From: Nocardia gamkensis NBRC 108242
GTDB lineage: Bacteria; Actinomycetota; Actinomycetes; Mycobacteriales; Mycobacteriaceae
Length of the DNA: 64,000 nt
Assembly (NCBI RefSeq): GCF_001612985.1
Contig: NZ_BDBM01000042.1
Coordinates: 1 to 64,000, forward strand
Reading direction: 5' to 3'
Part shown: one piece after another, positions 7,286 to 15,782 of the stretch
Numbering within the stretch: position 1 is the first letter of the stretch
Layout of the letters: each line of letters opens with the position of its first letter
Program-made: the position numbers and the translations under genes
Notes under the pieces: model-generated
The model's database searches: none
The model's input: only the letters and a program-made list of their open reading frames with translations
Told to the model about the DNA's origin: nothing

Positions 7286-7857
7286 TACGAGTTCCTCATC
7301 AGGTAGCGCTTGTATTCCGCGAGTTCGTGTTCGAGCTCATCGTCGGTGCGGTCGGCCCATGTCCCGTCTTCGTGGAAACGTGGGCGCTGTTGCCGAATCT
7401 GATTCGCGCAGTCGAGGATGTCGTGCGCAATGTAGGACGGGCTGGCCGTGGCCGCCCACCGCGGATCGATCTCGATGCCGCCGATGCGCGAGATGTTCGC
7501 GACCACCGTGATCGAGGGCACTCCGAAGTCGGTCACCGGCCCTTGCCCTACGAATTCGTCACTCAGCCGCAATGATCGTTCGACCCTCTCGAATTCGGCG
7601 AGCGATCGGGTATCGAGAAGCGTGATCAGTTCTTCACGGCGAGAGGGCGTGACGGTCAATTCGGTCCACCTACCCGATGCGATGACCGGCGCGTCATGCC
7701 GCCAAAGCGCCACATAGTAGCCGGTCATCGCCGCGGCGGAGAGGTCCGCGGATTCCAGGCGGTCGTGAATATTCCGGCTCACATCGACATCTACCGGAAG
7801 GCGCCCTTCGTCGAGATTCATTGTGATCAGGCCGACTCCGATCAAGCCAGTCGCCAC
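7285..7857 (-). CDS. YbaB/EbfC-like domain protein of ESX-type cluster
   Basis: 190 residues from GTG 7857 (AAGGGGAAA 5 nt upstream); ATG 7821 (MNLDEGRLP) is possible and longer starts up to 8019 cannot be excluded. The C-terminal part (SITVVANISRIGGIEIDPRW, then AHDILDCANQIRQQRP) has the strand-strand-helix pattern of YbaB/EbfC nucleoid-associated proteins, a family common beside type VII substrates in Nocardia. The N-terminal part is unrecognised. Overlaps the WXG-like gene as TAATG. Its role in these loci is not established. Confidence 0.55.
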   Translation of the reverse strand: MATGLIGVGLITMNLDEGRLPVDVDVSRNIHDRLESADLSAAAMTGYYVALWRHDAPVIASGRWTELTVTPSRREELITLLDTRSLAEFERVERSLRLSDEFVGQGPVTDFGVPSITVVANISRIGGIEIDPRWAATASPSYIAHDILDCANQIRQQRPRFHEDGTWADRTDDELEHELAEYKRYLMRNS

Positions 7858-8224
7858 TCTTTCCCCTTCTGTCTTCACTGCAGTGGCATGGTTGTGCCGA
7901 TGGCCGCCCACCGTCGAATCAAGTGACAACGGGCTGCAATCACCGCGGACCGCGTAAGTCACCAGCCCCCTCACGGCCCGCCGTGGTGCACCAGCAATCC
8001 AGTAATTCGTTCCCCTCATGCTGTTGCCGGACAGACACTACCGTTCCTTTTGCCGCCCCGACAAGGGTGAAGCCACGGCTTGGAAGGTAGGTCCTGCCAC
8101 AGCGTACTTCGACGCGAAAACCACACTCCAGCAATACATGAGCCACGCGGCTTCGCTCGGTCGCGTGCGGACGCACCGCCGCTGGAGCCGGGACCCGGCG
8201 CGGCGGGCGAGTAGCGACCCACGC
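7858..8224. other. intergenic stretch, nothing identified
   Basis: 367 bp between espG and the YbaB-like gene. If the longer start at 8019 is used the gap shrinks to 205 bp. No hairpin, repeat or promoter stands out. Confidence 0.4.
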
Positions 8225-9001
8225 CTACCAACTTTCGGGGTGGGTGGCTGCGAGGCGTTCGAGGGCTTGGTTGATCCAGGTTGTGAAGTGGGTGGTCAGG
8301 TCGGTGGGGGTGGTTGGGCGGACGGTTATGTGGTCGGTGCGGTGTTCGGTGTAGCGGCCGTCGTCGGAGATGTCGTGCCATTGGAGGACTTTGGTGGGTT
8401 TTGCGCGGGTGTGTAGGGGAGCGGTGAGGAGGACGGCGGTGCCGCCGCCGTCGACGGGGCGGCCGAGGAGGCGCTGGTATTGCTCGCGGGGAGTGTTGCG
8501 GGCGTTGTCCTGGAGGTAGGTGTCGCGGCGGGGGGTCAGGTCGTGGGGGTGGAAGGTGGCCGGTCGCTCGGCTCCGGGGGTGCAGGGAGGGATGGCGTTC
8601 ACGAGGCGGGCCGGGAGTTGGTCGGCGGGGAACATGCGTGCGCGGATCGGGCCGTGCTCGGTTTGATTGCCCGCCTGGCTCAGGATGACGGCGCGGTAGC
8701 TGTCGCGTGCGCCGAGGATCCGGTACTCGCGGATGTCGTCGGGACCGGTGCTGTTCTTGTGCTTGCACGTGCCGCCGAGGATCTCGATGCGGAGGTCGGA
8801 GTCGCCCAAGGTGCGGAAGGCCGCGGCGATCTCATCGCGTTCGTCGGCGGAGTAGCGCTGCCACACGGCGGTACGGTGGGCGGCGAAGTCGTCGCGGAAG
8901 GCGAAACGACTGGTGTAGCGCAAGGGGCCGGGGATGCGATCGTGGGCGTCGCCGTACCAGAGAGCGGCGAAGTCGTCGGGATCCCAGGTCCATTCAGCCA
9001 T
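8225..9001 (-). CDS. espG: ESX secretion-associated protein EspG
   Basis: 258 residues. EspG proteins are cytosolic chaperones that bind PE-PPE pairs and deliver them to the type VII secretion machine. The N-terminus (MAEWTWDPDDFAALWYGD, then DRIPGPLRY) and the central segment GDSDLRIEILGGT fit the family, and the neighbours (PPE-like and PE-like genes directly upstream) are its expected clients. Length is close to the usual 260-300. Start ATG 9001. No ESX core gene (eccB-E, mycP) lies within the window. Confidence 0.75.
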   Translation of the reverse strand: MAEWTWDPDDFAALWYGDAHDRIPGPLRYTSRFAFRDDFAAHRTAVWQRYSADERDEIAAAFRTLGDSDLRIEILGGTCKHKNSTGPDDIREYRILGARDSYRAVILSQAGNQTEHGPIRARMFPADQLPARLVNAIPPCTPGAERPATFHPHDLTPRRDTYLQDNARNTPREQYQRLLGRPVDGGGTAVLLTAPLHTRAKPTKVLQWHDISDDGRYTEHRTDHITVRPTTPTDLTTHFTTWINQALERLAATHPESW

Positions 9002-9107
9002 GTGAGGTCCAATCCGGCCGCGTGAAGGCGGCCAATGTCCACGCGCGCACGCCCGCCGCCGATACGCGATGCGGGCGCGCGCGAAGTCGAGAAGGGGTGT
9101 GGCCCGA

Positions 9108-10259
9108 TCAGTCGGGCGTGCCGCCGATGACGCCGCCGGGCAGCGTTCTCGGGACTTCGCCGAGCAGCTCGTCGGTGTTCTCCTGGGTGATCAGGTAGTC
9201 CGGCGTCTTGTGCTCGGATTCGTCGTCCTTGCCGCCGCCGCGAGCCCCGGGGGCCATCATGCCCGGCGTACCGCTCGTGCCGCGGACCGAGGTGTTCGTT
9301 GTCGCGGCCGGATTGACCGATGTGCTCGGCGTGCCCGGTGCTCCCGCGATGCTGCGCCCCGGTTGCGGCTGGTTCGTGGTGCCGGGAGTCCCGGGACTGC
9401 TCGGGGTGCCCGGGCTGTGCGGAGTCGGAGTTCCGGCCGGCACGGTCTTGGTCGGGTCCGTGGTACCGGCGGGAGTCGTCGACGTGGGGTCCACGCTGGC
9501 GGGTGTGGTCGAGGTGTCCGTCGCTGTCGTGTCGGAGGATTGTTCGTCCTGCGTCGACTCGTCGGTGGACTGCGGCTCCTCGGTGCTCGTCTCGTCGGGC
9601 TTGCCGTCGCCGTCCTTTTCGCCGGGAGTGCCGGTGTCGGTAGGGCTGGTGCCCGGGTCGTTCGTCGTGGGTCCGCCGCTGTCGTCGCTGTGGTATCCAC
9701 CCGGCGGGGGCGCTGGAATGTCCACCGATGCGGTCGGGCCGACCGGAGTGGGCAACACCGGGATCTTGCCGTCCATCTCGCTGAACGGCTGCACGTAGAA
9801 CTCCTTCATCGCCACCCGCGCGGACTGCTCGGCCTCGGACCGGTCGTCCGACAGAATCCATCGCGTCGGATGAAAGATCCGCTCGCCGACGGAGAATTCG
9901 ACGAGGTCCGGGAGAGCCTTCTTCGTATCGGCGATCGCGGTGGCGGCGTCGCGGACCCGGCAATACAGCTCATCGAGGGAAGTCGTCAAATTTTGCGCTT
10001 CACTGGTGTACTTGGCGATCGCGCTTTTGGATTGCTCCGCTGCGGGGCCGGACCAGGCTTGAGCGATGGAGGTTTGGATGGAGCGGGCGAAGGTTTCTAC
10101 ACCCTGCTCCCATTCGCTGCGAGCCTGCCAGTACTTGTCAGCTTGCATGAAAGCGCCACCGTTATCGAGCGGTTTGAACGCCTCGTTGATCTCGGAGTGG
10201 CCCCAACTGTCGGGATGCTCGCCACCGTTCGGAATGCGCGGGCTCTCGTAGGCGCTCAT
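9108..10259 (-). CDS. PPE-like protein with Pro/Thr-rich tail
   Basis: 383 residues. The first ~130 residues are helical, with a YWQARSEWEQGVETFARSI helix and an AQAWSGPAAEQSKSAI turn-helix, the W-x-G-P pattern of PPE/WXG proteins. From about residue 170 the chain is low complexity (runs of PPPGG, TTNDPG, STEEPQSTDESTQ, PGTPSSPGTPGTT), a secreted stalk-like tail. The ATG at 10259 overlaps the PE-like gene's stop as ATGA, mirroring PE-PPE pairs. No N-terminal Pro-Pro-Glu is present, so 'PPE-like' is structural. Probably exported by an ESX system encoded elsewhere, with EspG downstream as chaperone. Confidence 0.65.
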   Translation of the reverse strand: MSAYESPRIPNGGEHPDSWGHSEINEAFKPLDNGGAFMQADKYWQARSEWEQGVETFARSIQTSIAQAWSGPAAEQSKSAIAKYTSEAQNLTTSLDELYCRVRDAATAIADTKKALPDLVEFSVGERIFHPTRWILSDDRSEAEQSARVAMKEFYVQPFSEMDGKIPVLPTPVGPTASVDIPAPPPGGYHSDDSGGPTTNDPGTSPTDTGTPGEKDGDGKPDETSTEEPQSTDESTQDEQSSDTTATDTSTTPASVDPTSTTPAGTTDPTKTVPAGTPTPHSPGTPSSPGTPGTTNQPQPGRSIAGAPGTPSTSVNPAATTNTSVRGTSGTPGMMAPGARGGGKDDESEHKTPDYLITQENTDELLGEVPRTLPGGVIGGTPD

Positions 10260-10729
10260 CTGCCTGTTCCATCCGGAAGTGAGACGGGTCCTGCAGGACG
10301 CTGGACGGGTGACCGCTCCGGTAGTGTTGTGTTCAGTCGCTCGAACTCCGCAGCAAAGTTGCTGTCCGCCTGCATCATTCGATCGCGGGCTATCCGGTGT
10401 ACCTCTTGGATATCCTCGACGATACGATAGTGGTCGTCCAGGATCGCGTAGACGCTGTTGTTATCGTCCGCGCCTCTTGCCTTGTCCTTGAAGCGGTTGA
10501 CCAATGTGGACCCTGACACTAACTTTTGGTCTGTCTCGCCAAGCCCCCATGATGGTTGCCGCGAGACCTCATCCATTATCATCTGAATACGGCGGATCGT
10601 ACGCTTGAAGTAGTCGCAGTCGCGATCGATGTAGACGAAGTCTTCCGCTGTCATCTGAACTGCGACGTTACCCTCACGCGCTGCTGTAACCAGATTCGCC
10701 ATTGGCCTGGTCGTCTGGTCATCACCCAT
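10256..10729 (-). CDS. PE-like partner protein
   Basis: 157 residues, helical. Start ATG 10729 is preferred because GGGAGG lies 7 nt upstream; GTG 10735 would leave no spacing. Motifs: VQMTAEDFVYIDRDCDYFKR, WGLGETDQKLVSG, and a C-terminal helix EDIQEVHRIARDRMMQADSN. Coupled by four-base overlap to the PPE-like gene, which is the arrangement of PE-PPE heterodimers, but the sequence is only distantly PE-like. AT-richer than average. Confidence 0.5.
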   Translation of the reverse strand: MGDDQTTRPMANLVTAAREGNVAVQMTAEDFVYIDRDCDYFKRTIRRIQMIMDEVSRQPSWGLGETDQKLVSGSTLVNRFKDKARGADDNNSVYAILDDHYRIVEDIQEVHRIARDRMMQADSNFAAEFERLNTTLPERSPVQRPAGPVSLPDGTGR

Positions 10730-10768
10730 GTTCACCCCTCCCGGTGATTCCGATCCAAGACCAGTTGA

Positions 10769-11338
10769 TTACGCGTTCGTAGGCATTGTGGGAACAACTT
10801 TTTCGGCCAACGTGCGTGCAAGCTCACAGGTATCTAGCGAGCCAGTACTGCGATTCGATGCCGGGTTGCTGAGATTGATCTCCAAGCTGCCGCCTTTCAT
10901 CTCGACGTTGATGGTGCAAGCTTCTCTGAAGCGTTCAGCAACCTGGCGTGTCGAGATCGACGGACGGCCGGTTATAAGAAACTCGCGGGCGTCGGCGAAG
11001 TTCTTTTTCCGAACCATGTCCAGATTGATGTTGGTCGTCTGAATGGTGGCCGCGTAGCCGTCTGTCTGAACCCACATGCATCCGCGCCATTTCACACCGC
11101 CGGTGGCTTCGGAGTTGTCCGGTGTCTTGTCGAGCAGCTTTTCCGAGTCCAAGACGGTCTTGGGGACGTCTTCGCACGGTCGGTAACCGGAGGGCACGTC
11201 AGACGCAAGGCTCGGTGCGGAGGATGGCGTGCTTTGTCCAGTCGGTTGATCGTCGTCGTCCGAAGTCGAGCATCCCGCCACTGCCACGATCGCGCCGAGA
11301 ATGGGAATCATTAGTCGTTTGCTGGACCTGCTTGTCAT
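10769..11338 (-). CDS. DUF3558-type lipoprotein
   Basis: 189 residues. N-terminus MTSRSSKRLMIPILGAIVAV ends in AGC (lipobox VAGC), followed by an Asp- and Ser/Pro-rich linker. The mature domain starts YRPCEDVPKTVLDSEKL and has conserved Cys positions (RGCMWVQT, REACTINVE, LDTCELAR), as in DUF3558 lipoproteins that are abundant in Nocardia. First gene of the minus-strand ESX-type cluster, 39 bp before the PE-like gene. Function of the family is unknown; it acts on the outer face of the membrane. Confidence 0.75.
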   Translation of the reverse strand: MTSRSSKRLMIPILGAIVAVAGCSTSDDDDQPTGQSTPSSAPSLASDVPSGYRPCEDVPKTVLDSEKLLDKTPDNSEATGGVKWRGCMWVQTDGYAATIQTTNINLDMVRKKNFADAREFLITGRPSISTRQVAERFREACTINVEMKGGSLEINLSNPASNRSTGSLDTCELARTLAEKVVPTMPTNA

Positions 11339-11543
11339 CGAACCCCCGCCGCCGGTACTAGGACGCCCTACTCGAGGAACGGAACCGGCTCCTCCGCCCC
11401 ATCAGCGAGTGTCGACGCTACCGGGGGTTTCCGGCAGGTGCAAGCGGCAGGAGAAGGACTTTCGCTCACCCGCGCGAGCACGCCCCGGCGCATCCGGCGA
11501 GAGAAGGCCGGGGCTGTGGTCGAGGGACTTAGCTACGGCTCAG

Positions 11544-11744
11544 TCAACTGAGCTCGCCGCTGGCTACGCGTGTGGTGAACCGGTCCCACACGCTCGGCGT
11601 GAACACGATTGCCGGGCCAGCGGGGTTCTTCGAATCGCGCACACCCACCAATCCTTCGCGCAGAAACGCGACCTCCACGCAGTCCCTGTCCGCGCTGCTG
11701 TAGCTGCTCTTGAACCAAGTGGCATCGGATAGGCTGGCGCTCAT
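11544..11744 (-). CDS. DUF397 protein
   Basis: 66 residues with the typical DATWFKSSYSSADRDCVEVA start and DSKNPAGPAIVF, RFTTRVASGEL end. DUF397 proteins are small partners of Scr1-type regulators in Actinobacteria. Its ATG (11744) overlaps the stop of the upstream Scr1-type gene by four bases. Acts with it as a putative toxin-antitoxin-like or developmental regulatory pair; the biochemical role is not settled. Confidence 0.9.
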   Translation of the reverse strand: MSASLSDATWFKSSYSSADRDCVEVAFLREGLVGVRDSKNPAGPAIVFTPSVWDRFTTRVASGELS

Positions 11745-12622
11745 TCGGCATACTCCTTGGCGATCTGGCGGATGAGGGCTCGGCTTCTCTCCTGGTCGAG
11801 GGCCGATCGCAAGAGGTCCGCGAACGCCTGACGGTGAGCCCGGACCTCGTCAGGCTTCTCAAGATACAGGTCACCGGTGAATCCCTGCACGTAGACGACC
11901 GGTGGCTCGGTGAGATGGGCGATCGGGTGCTGCGGGAAGTCGAGAATCACGAACGAGCCGACGTTCAGCCCGGCGTATGCCTCTGCGGCAAGGGGCACCA
12001 CATGTACCGAAACATTCGGTTGTTCACCGACTCGCACCAGGTGTTCGAGCTGGCCCTCCATGACCGAGGGGCCACCGATCGCCCGACGCAGTGCGGATTC
12101 ATCGATGACGGCTTCGAAACGTACCGGCTCGGAGTCATTGTCCAAGCGCGATTTCCGCTGCCTGAATGCCTCCATCTTCCGCTCGACCTCCGCCCCGGAC
12201 ATCGCCGCGAAGCGGACCCAGATCAAGGCACGCCGATACTCGTCGGTTTGCAGCAGTCCGGGGAGGAGGGTTGTTTGATAGGAGCCGATGCGTTTGGCTG
12301 TCGCCTCCAACTCCACGAAGAGGTTGAAGTCCTCGAGGATGGTGTCGTTGAACGCATGCCACCATCCGCTGCGCTTGGTCTCCTCGACCAGGTTGAGCAG
12401 GATGGCGGTGCGTTCTTCGGACGCCCCGTATAGCTTGCACAGCCCCTCCACGAACAGGGGATGGAGCCGGACCGGCTGCCCGGTCTCCATCCGCCACAGC
12501 GTTTGTTTGCTGACGTCGATCGCGTCGCGGGCGTACTCCGCGCTGATGCCCGCGCTGATCCGCATCGCCCGCAGCTGCCGCCCCAGCATCCGACGGGGCA
12601 GGGTGGAACCTGTTGAAGTCAC
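11741..12622 (-). CDS. Scr1-type XRE regulator (HTH plus DUF5753)
   Basis: 293 residues. Residues ~10-75 form an XRE helix-turn-helix (MLGRQLRAMRISAGISAEYA, DVSKQTLWRMETGQP). Residues ~110-285 are the DUF5753 ligand/partner domain with the hallmark IGSYQTTLLPGLLQTDEYRR and SVHVVPLAAEA. GTG start at 12622 behind AAAGGGA. Forms a two-gene unit with the downstream DUF397 gene. Likely a transcription factor whose target includes its own promoter. Confidence 0.9.
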   Translation of the reverse strand: MTSTGSTLPRRMLGRQLRAMRISAGISAEYARDAIDVSKQTLWRMETGQPVRLHPLFVEGLCKLYGASEERTAILLNLVEETKRSGWWHAFNDTILEDFNLFVELEATAKRIGSYQTTLLPGLLQTDEYRRALIWVRFAAMSGAEVERKMEAFRQRKSRLDNDSEPVRFEAVIDESALRRAIGGPSVMEGQLEHLVRVGEQPNVSVHVVPLAAEAYAGLNVGSFVILDFPQHPIAHLTEPPVVYVQGFTGDLYLEKPDEVRAHRQAFADLLRSALDQERSRALIRQIAKEYAE

Positions 12623-12872
12623 GACGAATCCCTTTCGTAGCCGAACTAGCGGCCGGGTACCTAACTGGAACCTTGTGGCGGGGGGCCTTGGAACCTGGGC
12701 GGTTTTCGCCCGATTCCACCACTGAGAACGTTCCCGCCCAGCAATATCCGGTGCTCTACTGATCGCGACCGGTCCGAATCGAAGAAGTGCTGAAACCTTA
12801 ACCGCCCCAACGGTTACAGGTCCAGCGACCGGGATTTCTCGCGTACCGAACTAGGTGAATCGAGGTTGGCGA

Positions 12873-13334
12873 ATGAATCATGCGGCATTCGCGGACACCC
12901 CAGCGTCCCGCTGTGCGTTTTACCGCCGCACCTGTGGGCTGCCCGCCGGGATACATCCGGAGATCGGCCGCATCGTCGTGAAGGCGGGTGTGGTGGGCGG
13001 GATAACGATGCCTGACGGGCTGGGGCAGTGTGTGCGCGACGACATGCTGTTCCGTGGCCAGGCGGTCGGCCCGGTGGTCGCGCATATTCGTTCTCGCCGA
13101 TGGACTTTCTTGTGCCGGCCGGATGTACCCGACGACGTGCGGCTGTTCGCAGCGTTGTTCCGGATCGACGTTTCGATCGTGCCTTTCGGCAGCGAAATCG
13201 CATTGCCGTCACCCGCCGACGCGAGCGGAGGATTTCGTCGATGGGTGGTGCCGCCGCGGGATACGTTCCGTCCGTCCGGGATGGGGATCGTGAACTGCGT
13301 GCTGGCCCGTGCGGGCAGGAAAGGTGCGGTATGA
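12873..13334 (+). CDS. hypothetical protein upstream of DUF4254 gene
   Basis: 153 residues from ATG 12873, chosen over GTG 12855 because GAGG lies 8 nt upstream. Conserved-looking parts: CAFYRRTCGLPAGIHPE, GVVGGITMPDGLGQ, RSRRWTFLCRPDVPDD and IALPSPADASG ... RWVVPPRDTFRP. I recall similar short Nocardia proteins being labelled RNA polymerase beta subunit or primase-like; nothing in this sequence supports those labels. The stop overlaps the DUF4254 start as ATGA, so the two are co-translated. Confidence 0.65.
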   Translation: MNHAAFADTPASRCAFYRRTCGLPAGIHPEIGRIVVKAGVVGGITMPDGLGQCVRDDMLFRGQAVGPVVAHIRSRRWTFLCRPDVPDDVRLFAALFRIDVSIVPFGSEIALPSPADASGGFRRWVVPPRDTFRPSGMGIVNCVLARAGRKGAV

Positions 13335-13759
13335 GCGACGGACTGCCGACGCGAAGTCAACTGCTGCACGCCTGCCGGGAGGATGCGCCGCCGCCGGGAC
13401 ATCCGGTGCTACTGCGGGCGCGCACCCTGGCCGACCTGCATTTCCGCCGCATCCGCATGGATCGGGGATGTCGCTGCGGCGCCGACGGACAGCGGGACCG
13501 GTTGATCAGGGACATCGATCGTTGGATCGAGGTTCGTCTGCCCACGGCGCGCGGCGGAGCCTATCTGCACACCGAATCGTTCGGGTCGGTGGTCGACCGG
13601 CTGGCGCGGCTCAGCGCATGCGCGTACGCGGCCATGGCCGACGATCAGCAGTGGGATCTTTGGTTCGCGTGGGAGCGGCTGGCCGAAGCGGCGGTCGCCT
13701 ACGAGGATCTGGTCAGCGAGCTGAGCAGTGGGCGGCGCCGGTTGCCGAGCACTTTCTAG
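13331..13759 (+). CDS. DUF4254 protein (copy 1)
   Basis: 142 residues. DUF4254 hallmarks: LRARTLADLHFRRIRMD, RDIDRWIEVRLP, LHTESFGSVVDRLARLSA, then a final AYEDLVSELSSGRRRLPS. Mostly helical, cytosolic, function unknown. It is the first of three family members here (also 19738-20190 and 32671-33114), all sharing the C-terminal Y-x-D-L-V...G-x-R-R-L-P signature. This copy is coupled to a specific upstream partner, the others are not. Confidence 0.8.
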   Translation: MSDGLPTRSQLLHACREDAPPPGHPVLLRARTLADLHFRRIRMDRGCRCGADGQRDRLIRDIDRWIEVRLPTARGGAYLHTESFGSVVDRLARLSACAYAAMADDQQWDLWFAWERLAEAAVAYEDLVSELSSGRRRLPSTF

Positions 13760-13765
13760 TGCGGC

Positions 13766-14263
13766 TCAATTCCGCAGCAGGGTGGCGGCGAGGTGATGTT
13801 GCAGTGGTTCGCCGACCGCCGCCATCCGCAGTGTGTAGTCGATGGTGTCGCCGGACAGGCGCAGCGACCGGCCGAGGGCCGTGACGAGTTTCGCGGTGCT
13901 GCTGCGGCCGATGGCGGTGGAGTCCAATTCCATGCGCAGCGTGCCGTCCTCGACGGCGAGCGAGCCCTCGCAGATTTCGGTGATACCGGTGGGATGGGCG
14001 AGGATCAATTCGACGCGGTCCGGGCGCGGGCAACGCAGATAGCCGGTCTCGGCGTGCAGCGGCCGGCCGTCGTCGGCGGCGCGGGTCTTCTGCCGGTAGG
14101 TGAGGAAGGGACGGCCGAGATGGCCGAACCGGATTTCCTCGACATAACCGAACGGCTGAATGGTCGGGTATTCCCCCTGCCCGTTGCCGCGCCAGGTGCC
14201 GAGCAGCGGAGCGAGCGGAGCGATATCGGGATGGAGAGCAATAGGAGGCTGGGGTTCGACCAC
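13766..14263 (-). CDS. nitrobindin-like heme-binding beta-barrel protein
   Basis: 165 residues. The FABP/nitrobindin family has a ten-stranded barrel holding a ferric heme that reacts with NO and isomerises peroxynitrite. Visible signatures: LLGTWRGNGQGEYPTIQPFG (G-x-W-x-G-x-G), GYLRCPRP, and a C-terminal HHLAATLLR carrying the His expected to ligate heme. GTG start at 14263 gives the normal family length. Converges with the DUF4254 gene, diverges from the TIGR03118 lipoprotein gene; an IdeR-like box lies in the divergent intergenic region. Confidence 0.85.
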   Translation of the reverse strand: MVEPQPPIALHPDIAPLAPLLGTWRGNGQGEYPTIQPFGYVEEIRFGHLGRPFLTYRQKTRAADDGRPLHAETGYLRCPRPDRVELILAHPTGITEICEGSLAVEDGTLRMELDSTAIGRSSTAKLVTALGRSLRLSGDTIDYTLRMAAVGEPLQHHLAATLLRN

Positions 14264-14323
14264 GGCGAACAGCCTAACCCGTCCTCGTTCAACCGTTCGG
14301 GTACTCCCGAATTTGCTCCACGC

Positions 14324-14342
14324 TAAGGTTAGCTTCGCCTTA
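14324..14342. promoter_or_regulatory. IdeR/DtxR-like box
   Basis: TAAGGTTAGCTTCGCCTTA matches 14 of 19 positions of the iron-dependent repressor consensus TTAGGTTAGCCTAACCTAA. It lies between the divergent nitrobindin-like and TIGR03118 genes, where it could control either. Judged by eye only. Confidence 0.35.
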
Positions 14343-14378
14343 TCACCAATGTGGTGTGGTCGGAAAGGAAACAAGAAG

Positions 14379-15734
14379 TTGAACGGACGTTGGAATGAGT
14401 CGCACCGTGGCGGTCTGCCTCGGTCGCGGACCCGGAGTGGTCTGCTGCGCGCGTCGGCGCTCGGTGTCGCGTTGATCGTGGCGGCGGGCTGCTCGGACTC
14501 GAAGTCGGACGACGTGCCCGCGCTCGACGGCAACAAATACGTCCAGACCAATCTCGCGGCCAATAACGCGGAGTACAAGGCGCAGTTCACTTTTCCCGAC
14601 CTGGTGAACGCCTGGGGGCTGGCCGACCGGCCCAAGGGCGCCGGTGGGCACTTCTGGGTCGGTGCGGGCGGTAAATCGTTCCAGTTCGTCGGCGATGTGA
14701 CCAGGTCCTCGGACGGGAAGGTGCAGAAGCTCTTCCAGGACGATTTGAAGATCGTCACCATTCCCGGCGCCGATGCCGACACTTCGGACAAGAGCGTGGG
14801 CAAGACCACCGGCGTGGTGTTCAATCCGGCGGCGATCACCTCCGATCTGTTCGTCGTGCACGATCAGCCGGTGGAGGCGGAAGGCGGGCCGCTGAACGGT
14901 TCGGCGCGGTTCATCTTCGCCACCGACTCCGGCAAGATCTCCGCCTGGACCGAGCTGGGCCTCGAGGGCCGGATCGTGCGCCACGACGGACCCGCGAACC
15001 TGGTCTTCGACGGCCAGCCGCAGGGGATGCAGTTCTTCGGCATCGCGCTCGCCCCGTCCGGTGACAAGCTGCTGGCCGCCGACTTCGGCGCCGACCCGCA
15101 GGTCCGGACGTTCGACCGCAACTGGCAGCTGATCCCGACCGCCGGCTTCGCCAACCCGTTCGCGACCGGCGACGCGATCGACCCGGCCGCGCCGGAGAAG
15201 GGCAAGAAGGCCAAGCCCGGCGATCCGGCGCCGTTCAACGTCTCGACCATCGGTAACCGCGTATTCGTCGCCTACGCCACCACGCAGCCGGACGAGAAGG
15301 ACGCGACCGGGTTCGACGCCGGCGAGGAGGATTCGCTGGACAAGGACGAAGAGCAGGACGCGGGCGGCAAGCCGGACAAGGGCAAGCTGGCCGAGTTCGA
15401 CGCAGGCGGCAAGCTGGTGCGCATCATCGACGACGGCAAGCGCCTCAACGCGCCATGGGCGGTGACGATCGCGCCGGACGGGTTCGGGCCGCTCAGCGGC
15501 AAACTGCTGGTCGGCAACTTCGGCGGCGCCGGGCACGTGCTGGCCTACGACGACACCACCGGCAAGTTCGCCGATTACCTTCGCGACGCCGACGGCAAGC
15601 CGGTCGCCATCGAGGGACTGTGGGCGTTGATGTTCGGCAACGGCGAGAGCCTCGGTGACGCGGACTCGCTGTACTTCACAGCCGGGCCCGACGACGAGAA
15701 GGACGGTCTGTTCGGCAAGCTGCGCTTGAAGTAG
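14379..15734 (+). CDS. TIGR03118-family lipoprotein (beta-propeller-like)
   Basis: 451 residues from TTG 14379, which has GGAAAGGA upstream; ATG 14349 is an alternative ten codons earlier. A Sec signal (LLRASALGVALIVAAGC) ends in a lipobox. The mature part has the TIGR03118 features: KYVQTNLAANNAEYKA, LVNAWGLADRPKG, FWVGAGG, and repeated blade-like segments ending GNGESLGDADSLYFTAGPDD. A charged insertion (DEKDATGFDAGEEDSLDKDE) interrupts the propeller. Expected on the outer face of the membrane; function of the family is unknown. A 15-bp stem hairpin follows the stop. Confidence 0.85.
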   Translation: MNGRWNESHRGGLPRSRTRSGLLRASALGVALIVAAGCSDSKSDDVPALDGNKYVQTNLAANNAEYKAQFTFPDLVNAWGLADRPKGAGGHFWVGAGGKSFQFVGDVTRSSDGKVQKLFQDDLKIVTIPGADADTSDKSVGKTTGVVFNPAAITSDLFVVHDQPVEAEGGPLNGSARFIFATDSGKISAWTELGLEGRIVRHDGPANLVFDGQPQGMQFFGIALAPSGDKLLAADFGADPQVRTFDRNWQLIPTAGFANPFATGDAIDPAAPEKGKKAKPGDPAPFNVSTIGNRVFVAYATTQPDEKDATGFDAGEEDSLDKDEEQDAGGKPDKGKLAEFDAGGKLVRIIDDGKRLNAPWAVTIAPDGFGPLSGKLLVGNFGGAGHVLAYDDTTGKFADYLRDADGKPVAIEGLWALMFGNGESLGDADSLYFTAGPDDEKDGLFGKLRLK

Positions 15735-15744
15735 GCCCGTTCCT

Positions 15745-15777
15745 GAGCAGCCCGCACCGGATCGGTGCGGGCTGCTC
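15745..15777. terminator. strong hairpin, probably bidirectional
   Basis: GAGCAGCCCGCACCG and its exact complement form a 15-bp stem around GAT, 10 bp after the TIGR03118 stop and 6 bp from the stop of the convergent gene at 15783. Confidence 0.8.
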
Positions 15778-15782
15778 GCGCG

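Noticed and set aside
5545..11338. Full ESX (type VII) secretion locus
   Set aside because: Only substrate, chaperone and accessory genes are present; no eccB, eccC, eccD, eccE or mycP.
14160..14378. Longer N-terminus for the TIGR03118 lipoprotein
   Set aside because: The frame is open upstream, but this would bury the lipoprotein signal peptide and overlap the divergent nitrobindin gene.
13766..14839. 357-codon version of the nitrobindin gene
   Set aside because: The upstream extension is antisense to the TIGR03118 gene; the family length and fold start at GTG 14263.
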